From Bacillota bacterium (GTDB lineage Bacteria > Bacillota > SHA-98 > Ch115), in contig DUSO01000093.1 of the NCBI GenBank assembly GCA_012842565.1, forward strand, positions 1-40,655: a DNA stretch of 40,655 nucleotides. Direction: 5' to 3'. The notes below the pieces were generated by a model. The model made no database searches, was not told the origin of the DNA, and worked only from the letters and a program-made list of their open reading frames with translations. Shown here piece by piece: positions 25,807 to 34,228 of this stretch (within the stretch, counting starts at the first letter, position 1; each line of letters begins with the position of its first letter). The position numbers and the translations under genes were made by a program.

Positions 25807-26940
25807 CCGTCTCGCCCAGCTATCGGCCGAGAGAATGGAATCCGCCGATTCGACCACTGCAGTATTATGCCCCTCCATCACCTTTTCGACCAGGTTGACA
25901 ATCTCGAGGAACCCGATCTCCCGGGCGAGAAAGAGCTTTACTGCCTCCTCATTGGCTGCATTCATCACGGCCGGCATCGTGCCCCCGGCCCTGCATGCGT
26001 AATAGCCGATCTTCAAGGCGGGGTAGCGCAGTTCATCGGGGGGTGTAAAGGTAAGCGGCCCCATTGTCGCAGGATCCAGGCTCCTCGCAATCCCGGGGAG
26101 CCTCTCGGGAAAAGTCAGGGCATACTGTATGGGCAACCTCATATCGGGCATGCCGAGCTGGGCGAGCAGGGCCCCGTCTTTGAATTCCACCATGGAATGA
26201 ATGATGCTCTGCGGGTGGATCCATATCTTGATGTCCCCGGGGCTTATGTCAAACAACCACCTGGCCTCGATGAGCTCGAGGCTCTTGTTCATCAGGGTTG
26301 CGGAATCGATGGTGACCTTGGCGCCCATGTTCCATGTGGGATGCCTTAACGCATCCTCCGGGGTCACACTCGCCAGGTCTCTCAACGGGCAATCACGCAG
26401 CGCCCCCCCGGAAGAGGTGATGTGTATCGTCTTGACACTGGATATGTCCTGGCCCTGGAGGCACTGGAAGATCGCCGAGTGCTCGCTGTCCACGGGGATG
26501 ATCCTGGCAGCGCTCTTCCTGGCCTCCTTCATGACCAGTTCCCCGCCTGCCACCAGCGTCTCCTTGTTGGCAAGCGCGACCGTTTTTCCGGCGCATAGCG
26601 CCCGAAGGGTTGGCACAAGGCCCTTTATGCCGACAATCGCATTCAATATTATGTCAGCGCCGGGGTACTGTGCCGAATCCGCTACTGCCTCTTCACCAGA
26701 AAGGACCTCCATCCCCGGATAGCCTTCGAGCCTTCGCACAAGGTCACCGTAGAGTCTCTTCTCGGCAATGACCACCCTGGCCGGCCGCAACCTTGCGGCC
26801 TGGGCCGCAAGCAAATCCACATTGGTCCCTGCTGCAATGGCAACGACCCTGAACCGGTCGCTCAAGTTTTCAATTACCTCGAGTGCTTGCCTGCCGATTG
26901 ATCCCGTTGAACCAAGAATGACAACGCCCTTTTTCTCCAT
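25777..26940 (-). CDS. dxr: 1-deoxy-D-xylulose 5-phosphate reductoisomerase
   Basis: Dxr makes 2-C-methyl-D-erythritol 4-phosphate, the committed step of the MEP pathway, with NADPH and a divalent metal. The dinucleotide motif ILGSTGSIGRQALEVI starts near residue 8. ANKETLVAGGELVM, the metal-binding PVDSEHSAIFQCLQG and GAKVTIDSATLMNKSLELIEA follow. The 387 residues are standard. A TTG at 26943 is in frame, but ATG 26940 is the more likely start, with AGGG upstream; it begins 10 bases after the permease stop. Confidence 0.96.
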   Translation of the reverse strand: MEKKGVVILGSTGSIGRQALEVIENLSDRFRVVAIAAGTNVDLLAAQAARLRPARVVIAEKRLYGDLVRRLEGYPGMEVLSGEEAVADSAQYPGADIILNAIVGIKGLVPTLRALCAGKTVALANKETLVAGGELVMKEARKSAARIIPVDSEHSAIFQCLQGQDISSVKTIHITSSGGALRDCPLRDLASVTPEDALRHPTWNMGAKVTIDSATLMNKSLELIEARWLFDISPGDIKIWIHPQSIIHSMVEFKDGALLAQLGMPDMRLPIQYALTFPERLPGIARSLDPATMGPLTFTPPDELRYPALKIGYYACRAGGTMPAVMNAANEEAVKLFLAREIGFLEIVNLVEKVMEGHNTAVVESADSILSADSWARRKVREYLGHR

Positions 26941-26950
26941 CAAGACTACC

Positions 26951-27988
26951 CTATTCCTTTGGCAAGAGCGGCAGGATGCCGGCGTTGACCACGGCCTTGA
27001 TTATCACCGCGACAAGGGGCCCGATTATGAAGCCGAGGGCCCCGAACAGCCGTGCCCCGATGTATATCGAGATCAATACCGCGAGCGGGTGCAGCCCGAT
27101 CCCGGCGGCGAGAACCTTGGGCTCCGCTATCCTGCGCGCGATAAACGTCACCACCATGATCCCTGCCAGCACGATTGCCGCCCAGATCCTGTCTATGAAA
27201 AAATAGTAGACCATCATGGGCACAAAGATGGTCCCGGGTCCTACAACCGGTATGAAGTCGAAGATGCCTGCCAGGATGCCCAAGAGCCAGGCATATCTCA
27301 CCCTGATGATAGCAAGCCCGATTATGCTGATTACCGTGGTGATCGCGATAAGGATCACTTGTGCCCGTACAAAGCCGACAGTCGCCTGGAATACCTCCAG
27401 CCGCGCCGACCTGGCCCTCTCCTTGAGCCTCCCCGGGACCAGTCGCAGCAGGAAATCGAGAATCGCATCCTTGTCCCGGCTCATAAAATAGGCCGCGATT
27501 ACAGACACGACAATGAAGACACCCAGCGCGGGCAGGCCCGCCAGCGCGCTCATGAAGGCCGAGAGCACACTCTCCGCCGCGAGGTAAAGCCTGTTTTGGT
27601 TTCGCCTTATGGCCTCGAGGACCGGCGGAGGCAATTCCTTGTAAAAGCGCGAAACTTCTTCAATAACCTTGTTTACGATCTGGGTCAGGGTAGCATCATA
27701 GGCGGGCAGCAAGCGCCAGAGTTGCTCGATTTCGGCATAGATCTGGGCTGCGCCGATCACTATGCCGGCGGATACAAGCACGATAACCCCCGTAAGCACC
27801 ACCAGGGCCGCGACCCCCCGGCTCAGCCTCGCCTTCCTCGCGAGAAACGTCACCGCCGGGTCGATTATGCATGCGAGCAAGGCCGCCGCGAGAAAAGGCC
27901 CCATAAGCGGCAAGAAGTAACGAGCCGCCAGGAATATCACCGCGCCGGTAATAATCCATAAAGAGATAAGCTTTGTCGAATCGCTCAA
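26951..27988 (-). CDS. AI-2E family transporter (YtvI-like permease)
   Basis: The 345-residue protein has about seven or eight membrane segments (for example near 6-26, 32-50, 58-80, 140-160, 195-220, 225-250, 255-280 and 300-335) and a large soluble insertion after the third, the layout of the AI-2E/PerM/YtvI family. FDFIPVVGPGTIFVP and GLHPLAVLISIYIGARLFGALGFIIGP (in parts) are family signatures. Members export quorum-sensing molecules or Na+/H+; YtvI is linked to sporulation. TTG 27988 is chosen because GGGGGGAG lies six bases upstream. Its place between cdsA and dxr is unusual. Substrate unknown. Confidence 0.82.
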   Translation of the reverse strand: MSDSTKLISLWIITGAVIFLAARYFLPLMGPFLAAALLACIIDPAVTFLARKARLSRGVAALVVLTGVIVLVSAGIVIGAAQIYAEIEQLWRLLPAYDATLTQIVNKVIEEVSRFYKELPPPVLEAIRRNQNRLYLAAESVLSAFMSALAGLPALGVFIVVSVIAAYFMSRDKDAILDFLLRLVPGRLKERARSARLEVFQATVGFVRAQVILIAITTVISIIGLAIIRVRYAWLLGILAGIFDFIPVVGPGTIFVPMMVYYFFIDRIWAAIVLAGIMVVTFIARRIAEPKVLAAGIGLHPLAVLISIYIGARLFGALGFIIGPLVAVIIKAVVNAGILPLLPKE

Positions 27989-28019
27989 TTCAAGCTCCCC
28001 CCGGGGGACGGGATATGTA

Positions 28020-28835
28020 CTATGCGCGGCCAAAAATCACTACGTAATAATATACCACTGCTATCCCAAACACGACGCTGTCAAACCGGTCAAGGGCGCC
28101 CCCGTGTCCCGGCAGGAACACGCCCGAGTCTTTTACGCCCGCGTCCCGCTTGATCGCAGATTCAACAAGGTCTCCCGCTTCGCCCGAGACCGATGTAAGC
28201 AGGCTCAGGACCAGCGTATGACTCCATGGAAGGCGGAGAAGGCCATATCGCGGCGCGACGAGATTGAATAGCACCCCCGTAAGGATTCCGAAAAAAAGTC
28301 CCCCCAGCGCCCCTTCCACCGTCTTTTTAGGGCTTATGGCCGGGCAGAGTTTTGTCCTGCCCAGGGCAAAGCCGCTGAAATAAGCCCCGGAGTCGGTGGC
28401 CACCACGACGGCAACGGCGAGGAGGGTAAACCACGCGCCCCCTATATCGCGGGGCTCCCCTCTCAGCTGGAACAGTAAGGCTATGGGCCACCCGATATAT
28501 GATGAGGCCATTACCGTGACAGCCGGCCCGGAAATAGCAGCCCTCGTGCCGTAGAATACGATATGTGCGACCAGGCTCGAGATGACTATGCCGGCGAAGA
28601 TCGCCGGGAGGTAATCAAAATGCCCTGAATACGAGGCGACCACGGCCAGGGCCGTCCCCGGCACGGCGATAAAGGTGTTGGCCGGGATATCTCTGTTTCT
28701 CGCGATATCGCAGAGCTCCCGGCTCGAAAGCACAGCAACCACCATGGCGACCGCCAGGAGCGGAAGCCCTCCTGCAATTATTGCCCATGCTCCAATAGCC
28801 GCGGCCAGGAGGCCGGACACTATCCTAACAAACAT
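28020..28835 (-). CDS. cdsA: Phosphatidate cytidylyltransferase
   Basis: CdsA makes CDP-diacylglycerol from CTP and phosphatidic acid at the membrane. The protein is highly hydrophobic with about seven helices, and its C-terminal signature DAGVKDSGVFLPGHGGALDRFDS is intact. TDSGAYFSG and SPKKTVEGALGG are also typical. ATG 28835 has AGGGGGGAAAGCG before it and overlaps uppS by 11 bases; it gives 271 residues. Confidence 0.95.
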   Translation of the reverse strand: MFVRIVSGLLAAAIGAWAIIAGGLPLLAVAMVVAVLSSRELCDIARNRDIPANTFIAVPGTALAVVASYSGHFDYLPAIFAGIVISSLVAHIVFYGTRAAISGPAVTVMASSYIGWPIALLFQLRGEPRDIGGAWFTLLAVAVVVATDSGAYFSGFALGRTKLCPAISPKKTVEGALGGLFFGILTGVLFNLVAPRYGLLRLPWSHTLVLSLLTSVSGEAGDLVESAIKRDAGVKDSGVFLPGHGGALDRFDSVVFGIAVVYYYVVIFGRA

Positions 28836-29652
28836 CGCTTTCCCCCCTGGTCTTGCCGCGTCCTCCGAATCTCCTCTCCCGGGACTGGTAGGACCGTATC
28901 GCGGCAGCAAGCTCCCTGGTGGAAAAATCAGGCCAGAGGGTCCTGGTAAACCATAGCTCAGAATAGACCGTCTGCCAGGTAAGGAAGTTGCTCATCCTCA
29001 TCTCGCCACTCGTGCGGATGACGAGATCCGGATCGGGTATTCCCGCAGTGTAGAGGTAGCTCGATATGACCTCCTCGGAAATCGCATCAGCTTCGAGCAG
29101 CCCGTCCCGTACCTTACCTGCAATACGGCGGACCGCGCCTGTGATCTCCCGCCGGCCTCCATAGTTGATGGCGAGGCACAACACAAGTCCCGTGCACCCG
29201 GCCGTCTTGGCCTCGAGTTCTTCGATAGCCCGGCATAGCGAGGCCGGCAGGCCCTCCCGTTCGCCGATGACCTTTGCCTTCACGTTATTCTCCACCAGGG
29301 CCCGGGCTTCCTTCCGGATCGTCTCCTCGAGAATGCCCATGAGTGCATCGACTTCCTCCCGAGGGCGCCTCCAGTTTTCGGTCGAAAAGGCATAGAGCGT
29401 GAGGTAACGGACACCGGCTTTCCCGCAAAAGGTCGCAACTTCCCTGACACGCTCCACGCCGCGCCTGTGGCCGAATACACGGGGAAGGCCGCGTCTTGTA
29501 GCCCACCGGCCGTTGCCGTCCATTATTATCGCTATATGACAGGGGATCGGACCTGCGGGAAGCGGCCGGCCCTCCCGGGCGGCGCCTGGCCCTTTGCCAC
29601 CTTGAAACTCAAAAAGGGCCCGGACTCTGGCAAGGATTGAGTGCCAACCCAA
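28825..29652 (-). CDS. uppS: Isoprenyl transferase (undecaprenyl diphosphate synthase)
   Basis: UppS extends farnesyl diphosphate with isopentenyl units to the C55 lipid carrier of cell-wall synthesis. HIAIIMDGNGRWA contains the catalytic Asp (45 from this start). TLYAFSTENWRRP, INYGGRREI, DLVIRTSGEMRMSNFL and YSELWFTRTLWPDF complete the cis-prenyltransferase motifs. The start is uncertain: TTG 29667 lacks a ribosome-binding site, and TTG 29652 has GGGGG seven bases upstream. Both leave a longer N-terminus than usual (275 residues). Confidence 0.94.
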   Translation of the reverse strand: MGWHSILARVRALFEFQGGKGPGAAREGRPLPAGPIPCHIAIIMDGNGRWATRRGLPRVFGHRRGVERVREVATFCGKAGVRYLTLYAFSTENWRRPREEVDALMGILEETIRKEARALVENNVKAKVIGEREGLPASLCRAIEELEAKTAGCTGLVLCLAINYGGRREITGAVRRIAGKVRDGLLEADAISEEVISSYLYTAGIPDPDLVIRTSGEMRMSNFLTWQTVYSELWFTRTLWPDFSTRELAAAIRSYQSRERRFGGRGKTRGESDVC

Positions 29653-29757
29653 AGGAAACGCCCCCAACTGACATGTCGAGGGGCGGACACAGCAAGCTAC
29701 CCGAGACCACGAAATAGCCCGCCGGCCGCCCCCAACATGGAGGATGAGATATCTTGA

Positions 29758-29928
29758 TTATCCCTCTCTAATCGCCTGTGCCGGGCACTGCTCGGCACAC
29801 AGCCCGCAGTCAGTGCACTTGTCCGGGTCTATTACGTAAGAATTCTCTCCCTCGCTTATGGCCTCGAACGGGCAGGTCTCGGCACAACTCCCACACTTTG
29901 TGCACTCATTTCCGATTACATGCGCCAT
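29758..29928 (-). CDS. 2x[4Fe-4S] ferredoxin
   Basis: The 56-residue clostridial-type ferredoxin has two complete clusters, CTKCGSCAETCP and CTDCGLCAEQCP, separated by the usual SEGENSYVIDPDK. ATG 29928 is supported by AAGGAGGTGCCCATA. It may deliver electrons to IspG or accept them from the oxidoreductase at 8104-10788, but the sequence does not show this. Its upstream neighbour overlaps it by 23 bases; 105 bases without a clear terminator separate it from uppS. Confidence 0.95.
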   Translation of the reverse strand: MAHVIGNECTKCGSCAETCPFEAISEGENSYVIDPDKCTDCGLCAEQCPAQAIREG

Positions 29929-30130
29929 TATGGGCACCTCCTTCAATTGATCGCACCACTATAAGCTCTACCTCATTGCCGGTCTCTCGCTGCCTCACTA
30001 TCCTGAGGGGCCCCGGGGCGCCGGTGCCACCGGATGGCGGGCTGGCCAGGATCACCCGGATCGGCTTGCCCGTCACGAGGAGCATTTCAAGCCCGCGAGC
30101 AAGCTCAAGGGAGATCACGTCCGGCATCAT
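29906..30130 (-). CDS. Small uncharacterised protein, possibly PASTA-like
   Basis: A 74-residue frame begins 9 bases after frr and overlaps the ferredoxin start. The pattern MPDVISLELARGLEMLLVTG, then PIRVILASPP, PLRIVRQRE and NEVELIVVRS, alternating helix and strands, resembles a single PASTA module (P-D-V-x-G...A...L, then RVVxQ and V-L-V), and I recall similar small proteins after frr in other Clostridia. The GGAGG upstream is 14 bases from the ATG, longer than ideal. It could be a chance frame, but the amino-acid pattern argues for a real gene. Function unknown. Confidence 0.6.
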   Translation of the reverse strand: MMPDVISLELARGLEMLLVTGKPIRVILASPPSGGTGAPGPLRIVRQRETGNEVELIVVRSIEGGAHNGACNRK

Positions 30131-30139
30131 ATGAAAAGC

Positions 30140-30697
30140 TCAGACCTCCATTATCTCCTGCTCCTTGGACTCGAGGAGGGCATCTATCTCACCTATATAC
30201 TTGTCAGTAAGCCTTTGGACCTCTTCCTGGCTGCGTCTCAGCTCGTCTTCTGATATCTCCCCGGCTTTTTCTTTTGACTTGAGGCTCTCGTTAGCCTCGC
30301 GCCGGATGTTTCGCACGGCTACCCTCATGTCCTCAGCCTGCTTGCGCGTCAGTCGCACAAGCTCCTTGCGCCGTTCCTCCGTGAGCGGAGGCAGACTGAT
30401 TCGGATGACGCTGCCGTCGCTTACAGGCGTAAGGCCGAGATTGGACTTCAGGATGGCCTTTTCGATGTGCGGCAACTGATTTCGGTCCCAGGGCTGGATG
30501 ACCAGGAGCCTTGGTTCGGGTGTAGCTATAGTTGCGACCTGGTTGATGGGGTAGAGCCCCCCGTAGCACTCCACGGTAACCCTTTCCAAAATCGCCGGAT
30601 TGGCCCGGCTGGTCCTGATAGCGCTAAACTCCCGCTTTGTAGCCTCTATGACGGCCTTCATCTTTTCCTCTGCTCGTCGGACATCTTCGATGGGCAT
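30140..30697 (-). CDS. frr: Ribosome recycling factor
   Basis: RRF, with EF-G, splits post-termination ribosomes. The 185 residues are exactly the family length, with [43 protein letters not shown] (in parts), and the C-terminal [19 protein letters not shown] 30697 is one base after the pyrH stop with GGGAGGGAG upstream. Confidence 0.97.
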   Translation of the reverse strand: MPIEDVRRAEEKMKAVIEATKREFSAIRTSRANPAILERVTVECYGGLYPINQVATIATPEPRLLVIQPWDRNQLPHIEKAILKSNLGLTPVSDGSVIRISLPPLTEERRKELVRLTRKQAEDMRVAVRNIRREANESLKSKEKAGEISEDELRRSQEEVQRLTDKYIGEIDALLESKEQEIMEV

Positions 30698-30698
30698 G

Positions 30699-31448
<750 letters not shown>

Positions 31449-31458
31449 CTACGCGACA

Positions 31459-31487
31459 GGGAGAACACCCACTTCGGGTGTTCTCCC
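31459..31487. repeat. Perfect 12-bp inverted repeat between tsf and pyrH
   Basis: GGGAGAACACCC (31459-31470) and GGGTGTTCTCCC (31476-31487) are exact complements around the five-base loop ACTTC. The hairpin in the minus-strand transcript is followed by TGTCGCG, not by a U run, so it is not a classical terminator. It begins about 16 bases after the tsf stop. Confidence 0.85.
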
Positions 31488-31503
31488 CATCACCGGGCCC
31501 TTC

Positions 31504-32142
31504 TCAAGCCTGTGCTTCATCTTCACCGCCACAGGACGGCCTTGCACTCCCTTCGCCCACCTCGAACCTTGCAAAACGTCCTATGGTTATGTTTTCTCCT
31601 ACTCTTGCGATAACCTCGGCTATGAGGTCCTTTATAGTCTTGCCTTGCTCTCTTATATAAGGCTGATCAAGGAGGCATACCTCCTGAAAGAACTTCTCCA
31701 GCCTTCCCTCCACGATCTTGTCCACAACACGCTCGGGTTTGCCTTCGGCCAGGGCCTGCGCTCGATAGATCTTCTTTTCCTCTTCGAGCATCTCCGCCGG
31801 CACCTGGGTCCGGTCGACAAACAGGGGGCGGCTGGCCGCTATCTGCAAGGCGATCTCCCGGGCCAGGTTGCGGAAGTCATCCGTCCGTGCCACGAAATCT
31901 GTCTCGCAGTTTACCTCGACAAGCACACCTATGCGGCCGCCCAGGTGGATATAGGATTCGATGATCCCCTCCGCTGCGACTCGCCCCGCGCGCTTGGCCG
32001 CCTTGACGAGCCCCTTTTCCCTGAGATACGTGACGGCCTTTTCGATGTCCCCGCTGGTCTCAGCAAGGGCCTTTTTGCAATCCATGACCCCTGCGCCTGT
32101 TCTTTCGCGCAACTCCTTGATTGCCGCCGGGCTTATCTCCAA
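31504..32142 (-). CDS. tsf: Elongation factor Ts
   Basis: EF-Ts exchanges GDP for GTP on EF-Tu. The N-terminal UBA-like domain ([21 protein letters not shown]) and the TDFVART motif near 80-86 are conserved. The 212 residues correspond to the short EF-Ts form seen in Clostridia and Thermus rather than the 290-residue form. TTG 32142 is the start, backed by GGGAGG eight bases upstream. It follows rpsB after 60 bases. Confidence 0.96.
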   Translation of the reverse strand: MEISPAAIKELRERTGAGVMDCKKALAETSGDIEKAVTYLREKGLVKAAKRAGRVAAEGIIESYIHLGGRIGVLVEVNCETDFVARTDDFRNLAREIALQIAASRPLFVDRTQVPAEMLEEEKKIYRAQALAEGKPERVVDKIVEGRLEKFFQEVCLLDQPYIREQGKTIKDLIAEVIARVGENITIGRFARFEVGEGSARPSCGGEDEAQA

Positions 32143-32202
32143 CCGAGTTACCTCCCTCTTCCGTCATCCGCAAAAAGCTGGTGTCACAATTAAGAGAGGC
32201 GA

Positions 32203-33081
32203 CTAGCGGCTATTCTGGACTCCCTGGTCCAGAAGGTCGCCCGGAGAATTGACCTCACTTATGTCAAGCGCCTCCGGCGTGATCTCCGGTATTTCCTCCT
32301 CGACCTGAGAGTACTCGCTCTCTATATCAAGCTCAGTTACCTCTCCAGTCTCCATGCCTACTCCCTGCTCTTCCACCTGCTCCTGCATCAACGCATCCCT
32401 GCCTTCTCTACCCTCGAGAACGGCGTCTGCCATCTTGGAGGTAATCAGCCTTACGGCTCTTATGGCATCGTCGTTAGCGGGTATTACGTAGTCTACTTCG
32501 TCGGGATCGCAATTGGTATCCACGATGGCCACGACCGGTATCTCCAGCCGCCTTGCCTCCGCTACGGCATTCTTCTCCTTCCTCGGATCCACCACGAAAA
32601 GTGCCTGCGGCAGGTCGGCCATCTCTTTTATGCCTCCCAGATACTTTTCGAGCCGCTGCTTTTCCCGGTGCAATCCCAGGACTTCCTTCTTGGGCAGCAC
32701 GTCAAAGGAACCATCTTCGGCCATGCGCTCGAGGGTTTTCAGCCGCTCGATGCGCTTGCGGATGGTCCGGAAGTTAGTAAGGGTACCGCCCAGCCAGCGC
32801 TCGTTAACGTAGTACATCCCGCAGCGCTCGGCTTCCTCCTTTACGGCATCGTGGGCCTGTTTCTTGGTGCCCACGAAGAGGACCCCACCACCATTCATCG
32901 CGACCTCTTTGATGAAAGCATAGGCAGCCTCTATCTTCCTGACCGTCTTTTGCAGGTCGATAATGTAGATGCCGTTACGCTCAGTATAGATATAAGGCGC
33001 CATCTTGGGATTCCAGCGGCGAGTCTGATGGCCGAAATGTACCCCTGCTTCCAGGAGCTGTTTCATGCTCACAACCGCCAT
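32203..33081 (-). CDS. rpsB: 30S ribosomal protein S2
   Basis: S2 is a late-assembling small-subunit protein. [53 protein letters not shown] and [21 protein letters not shown] are diagnostic. ATG 33081 is chosen because AGGAGGTGAGTGG precedes it; the frame reaching 33183 is leader. The protein has 292 residues, 40-60 more than usual, from an acidic tail (232-292) rich in Glu, Asp and Ser. A strong promoter lies 161-189 bases upstream. Confidence 0.97.
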   Translation of the reverse strand: MAVVSMKQLLEAGVHFGHQTRRWNPKMAPYIYTERNGIYIIDLQKTVRKIEAAYAFIKEVAMNGGGVLFVGTKKQAHDAVKEEAERCGMYYVNERWLGGTLTNFRTIRKRIERLKTLERMAEDGSFDVLPKKEVLGLHREKQRLEKYLGGIKEMADLPQALFVVDPRKEKNAVAEARRLEIPVVAIVDTNCDPDEVDYVIPANDDAIRAVRLITSKMADAVLEGREGRDALMQEQVEEQGVGMETGEVTELDIESEYSQVEEEIPEITPEALDISEVNSPGDLLDQGVQNSR

Positions 33082-33241
33082 CCACTCACCTCCTCTCCAC
33101 CCTGGTTTAGCCTCCGCCCCGTTCGTCGACCGGTAGGACCCGCTTAAGGCCCGGTGCTTCGCTACCTCTGCGACGCACCTCAACCGCCAAGGCGGGCACC
33201 GCTACCAATCTCCCGGGACGTGCGTAGTCACATCACAGCGT

Positions 33242-33270
33242 AGTATATCACATGCCCCACCCTTTATCAA
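33242..33270 (-). promoter_or_regulatory. Sigma-A promoter for rpsB-tsf-pyrH-frr
   Basis: On the minus strand TTGATA (33270-33265) and TATACT (33247-33242) are exactly 17 bases apart, with TG-A giving an extended -10. The expected start near 33235 leaves a leader of about 154 bases, which holds a CCGCC/GGCGG stem and may serve for S2 autoregulation. Confidence 0.75.
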
Positions 33271-33297
33271 CGCTATCTTGCATGTTGGTGTTGCAAG

Positions 33298-34083
33298 CTA
33301 TCGTGCGCGCAAGCGCTCGAGCTCGTCGAAGAGCTTGTCATTCAGGACCCTGATATAGGTTCCCTTCATGCCGAGGGAACGCGATTCGATCACACCGGCG
33401 CTTTCGAATTTCCTCAAGGCGTTTACTATAACCGACCTGGTGATGCCGACCTTGTCGGCGATCTTGCTCGCAACCAGGAGGCCCTCCTGGCCGTTGAGCT
33501 CGTCAAAGATGTGTTCAACCGCCTCCTGCTCTGAATAAGACAGGGTCTCGAGGGCCATATGGACTGCTGCCCGCTTGCGGCTTTCCTCCAGGAGCTTCTC
33601 GGATTTGAGCCTCACGATCACCATCCCTACGAGCGTCGCTGTATGTTCCGCGATCACCAGGTCATCCTCGCTAAACTCCCGGTCAAAACGGACGAGGAGC
33701 AATGTGGCGAGCCTCTCCTCTCCGATGAAGATGGGCACCACGGTGAGGAATTTATTGCGGAAAGGACAGGCTACGTTTCGCCACAGGAAGCAGTCGCTCC
33801 CGGTCTCGCTGATGTTCTCCGAGGTCTCTATCATCTTGAGGAGCTTATCATTAAACTCCTTGGGGAATGTATTGCCATCGGCAGTGCATGAGCCCATCGC
33901 TTCGCACTCAGAACCTGCCGAAAAGCCATGCCCGAGGATTTTGCCTTCCCTGTCTATGAGGTAGGCGTTTGCTTCCACTTCTTCTGCGAGTATCCCCATC
34001 AACTCCTTGAAGTCTGCAGCATAATGACCTGATTCCTGGATGAACTCATTGATTCGTCTGGTACTCTCCAAAAGCCTTCCCAT
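33298..34083 (-). CDS. codY: Global transcriptional regulator CodY
   Basis: CodY senses branched-chain amino acids (GAF domain) and GTP and represses nutrient-scavenging, sporulation and other stationary-phase genes in low-G+C Gram-positives. The GAF domain spans about 1-155. The C-terminal winged helix-turn-helix lies at about 203-245 (ASKIADKVGITRSVIVNALR, then KFESAGVIESRSLGMKGTYI). ATG 34083 has AAGGAGGATCCGTGTG upstream and gives 261 residues, the normal length; the frame to 34116 is leader. It follows hslU and is next to rpsB. No canonical CodY box was seen in the gaps. Confidence 0.96.
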   Translation of the reverse strand: MGRLLESTRRINEFIQESGHYAADFKELMGILAEEVEANAYLIDREGKILGHGFSAGSECEAMGSCTADGNTFPKEFNDKLLKMIETSENISETGSDCFLWRNVACPFRNKFLTVVPIFIGEERLATLLLVRFDREFSEDDLVIAEHTATLVGMVIVRLKSEKLLEESRKRAAVHMALETLSYSEQEAVEHIFDELNGQEGLLVASKIADKVGITRSVIVNALRKFESAGVIESRSLGMKGTYIRVLNDKLFDELERLRAR

Positions 34084-34203
34084 CACACGGATCCTCCTTG
34101 TAAACAATCCCCACACAGAGCTTGTCTATTTATTAGCTCTTATCTATATGCCGGCCCCGGGCCGACACAGCTAATGGCGAAGCCAAGTCGTGTTGGCAAT
34201 GAG

Positions 34204-34228
34204 ACTAGGGTATATAACTAGAGTATAT
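34204..34228. repeat. 13-bp tandem repeat at the hslU-codY junction
   Basis: ACTAGGGTATAT (34204-34215) and ACTAGAGTATAT (34217-34228) are 12-mers with one mismatch and a period of 13. The second copy contains the hslU stop codon. It lies about 120-145 bases before codY and could be a regulator site or a slippage duplication. Confidence 0.6.

Noticed and set aside
34150-34180. The GC palindrome CGGCCC/GGGCCG in the hslU-codY gap as a terminator
   Set aside because: The loop is one base and no U run follows.
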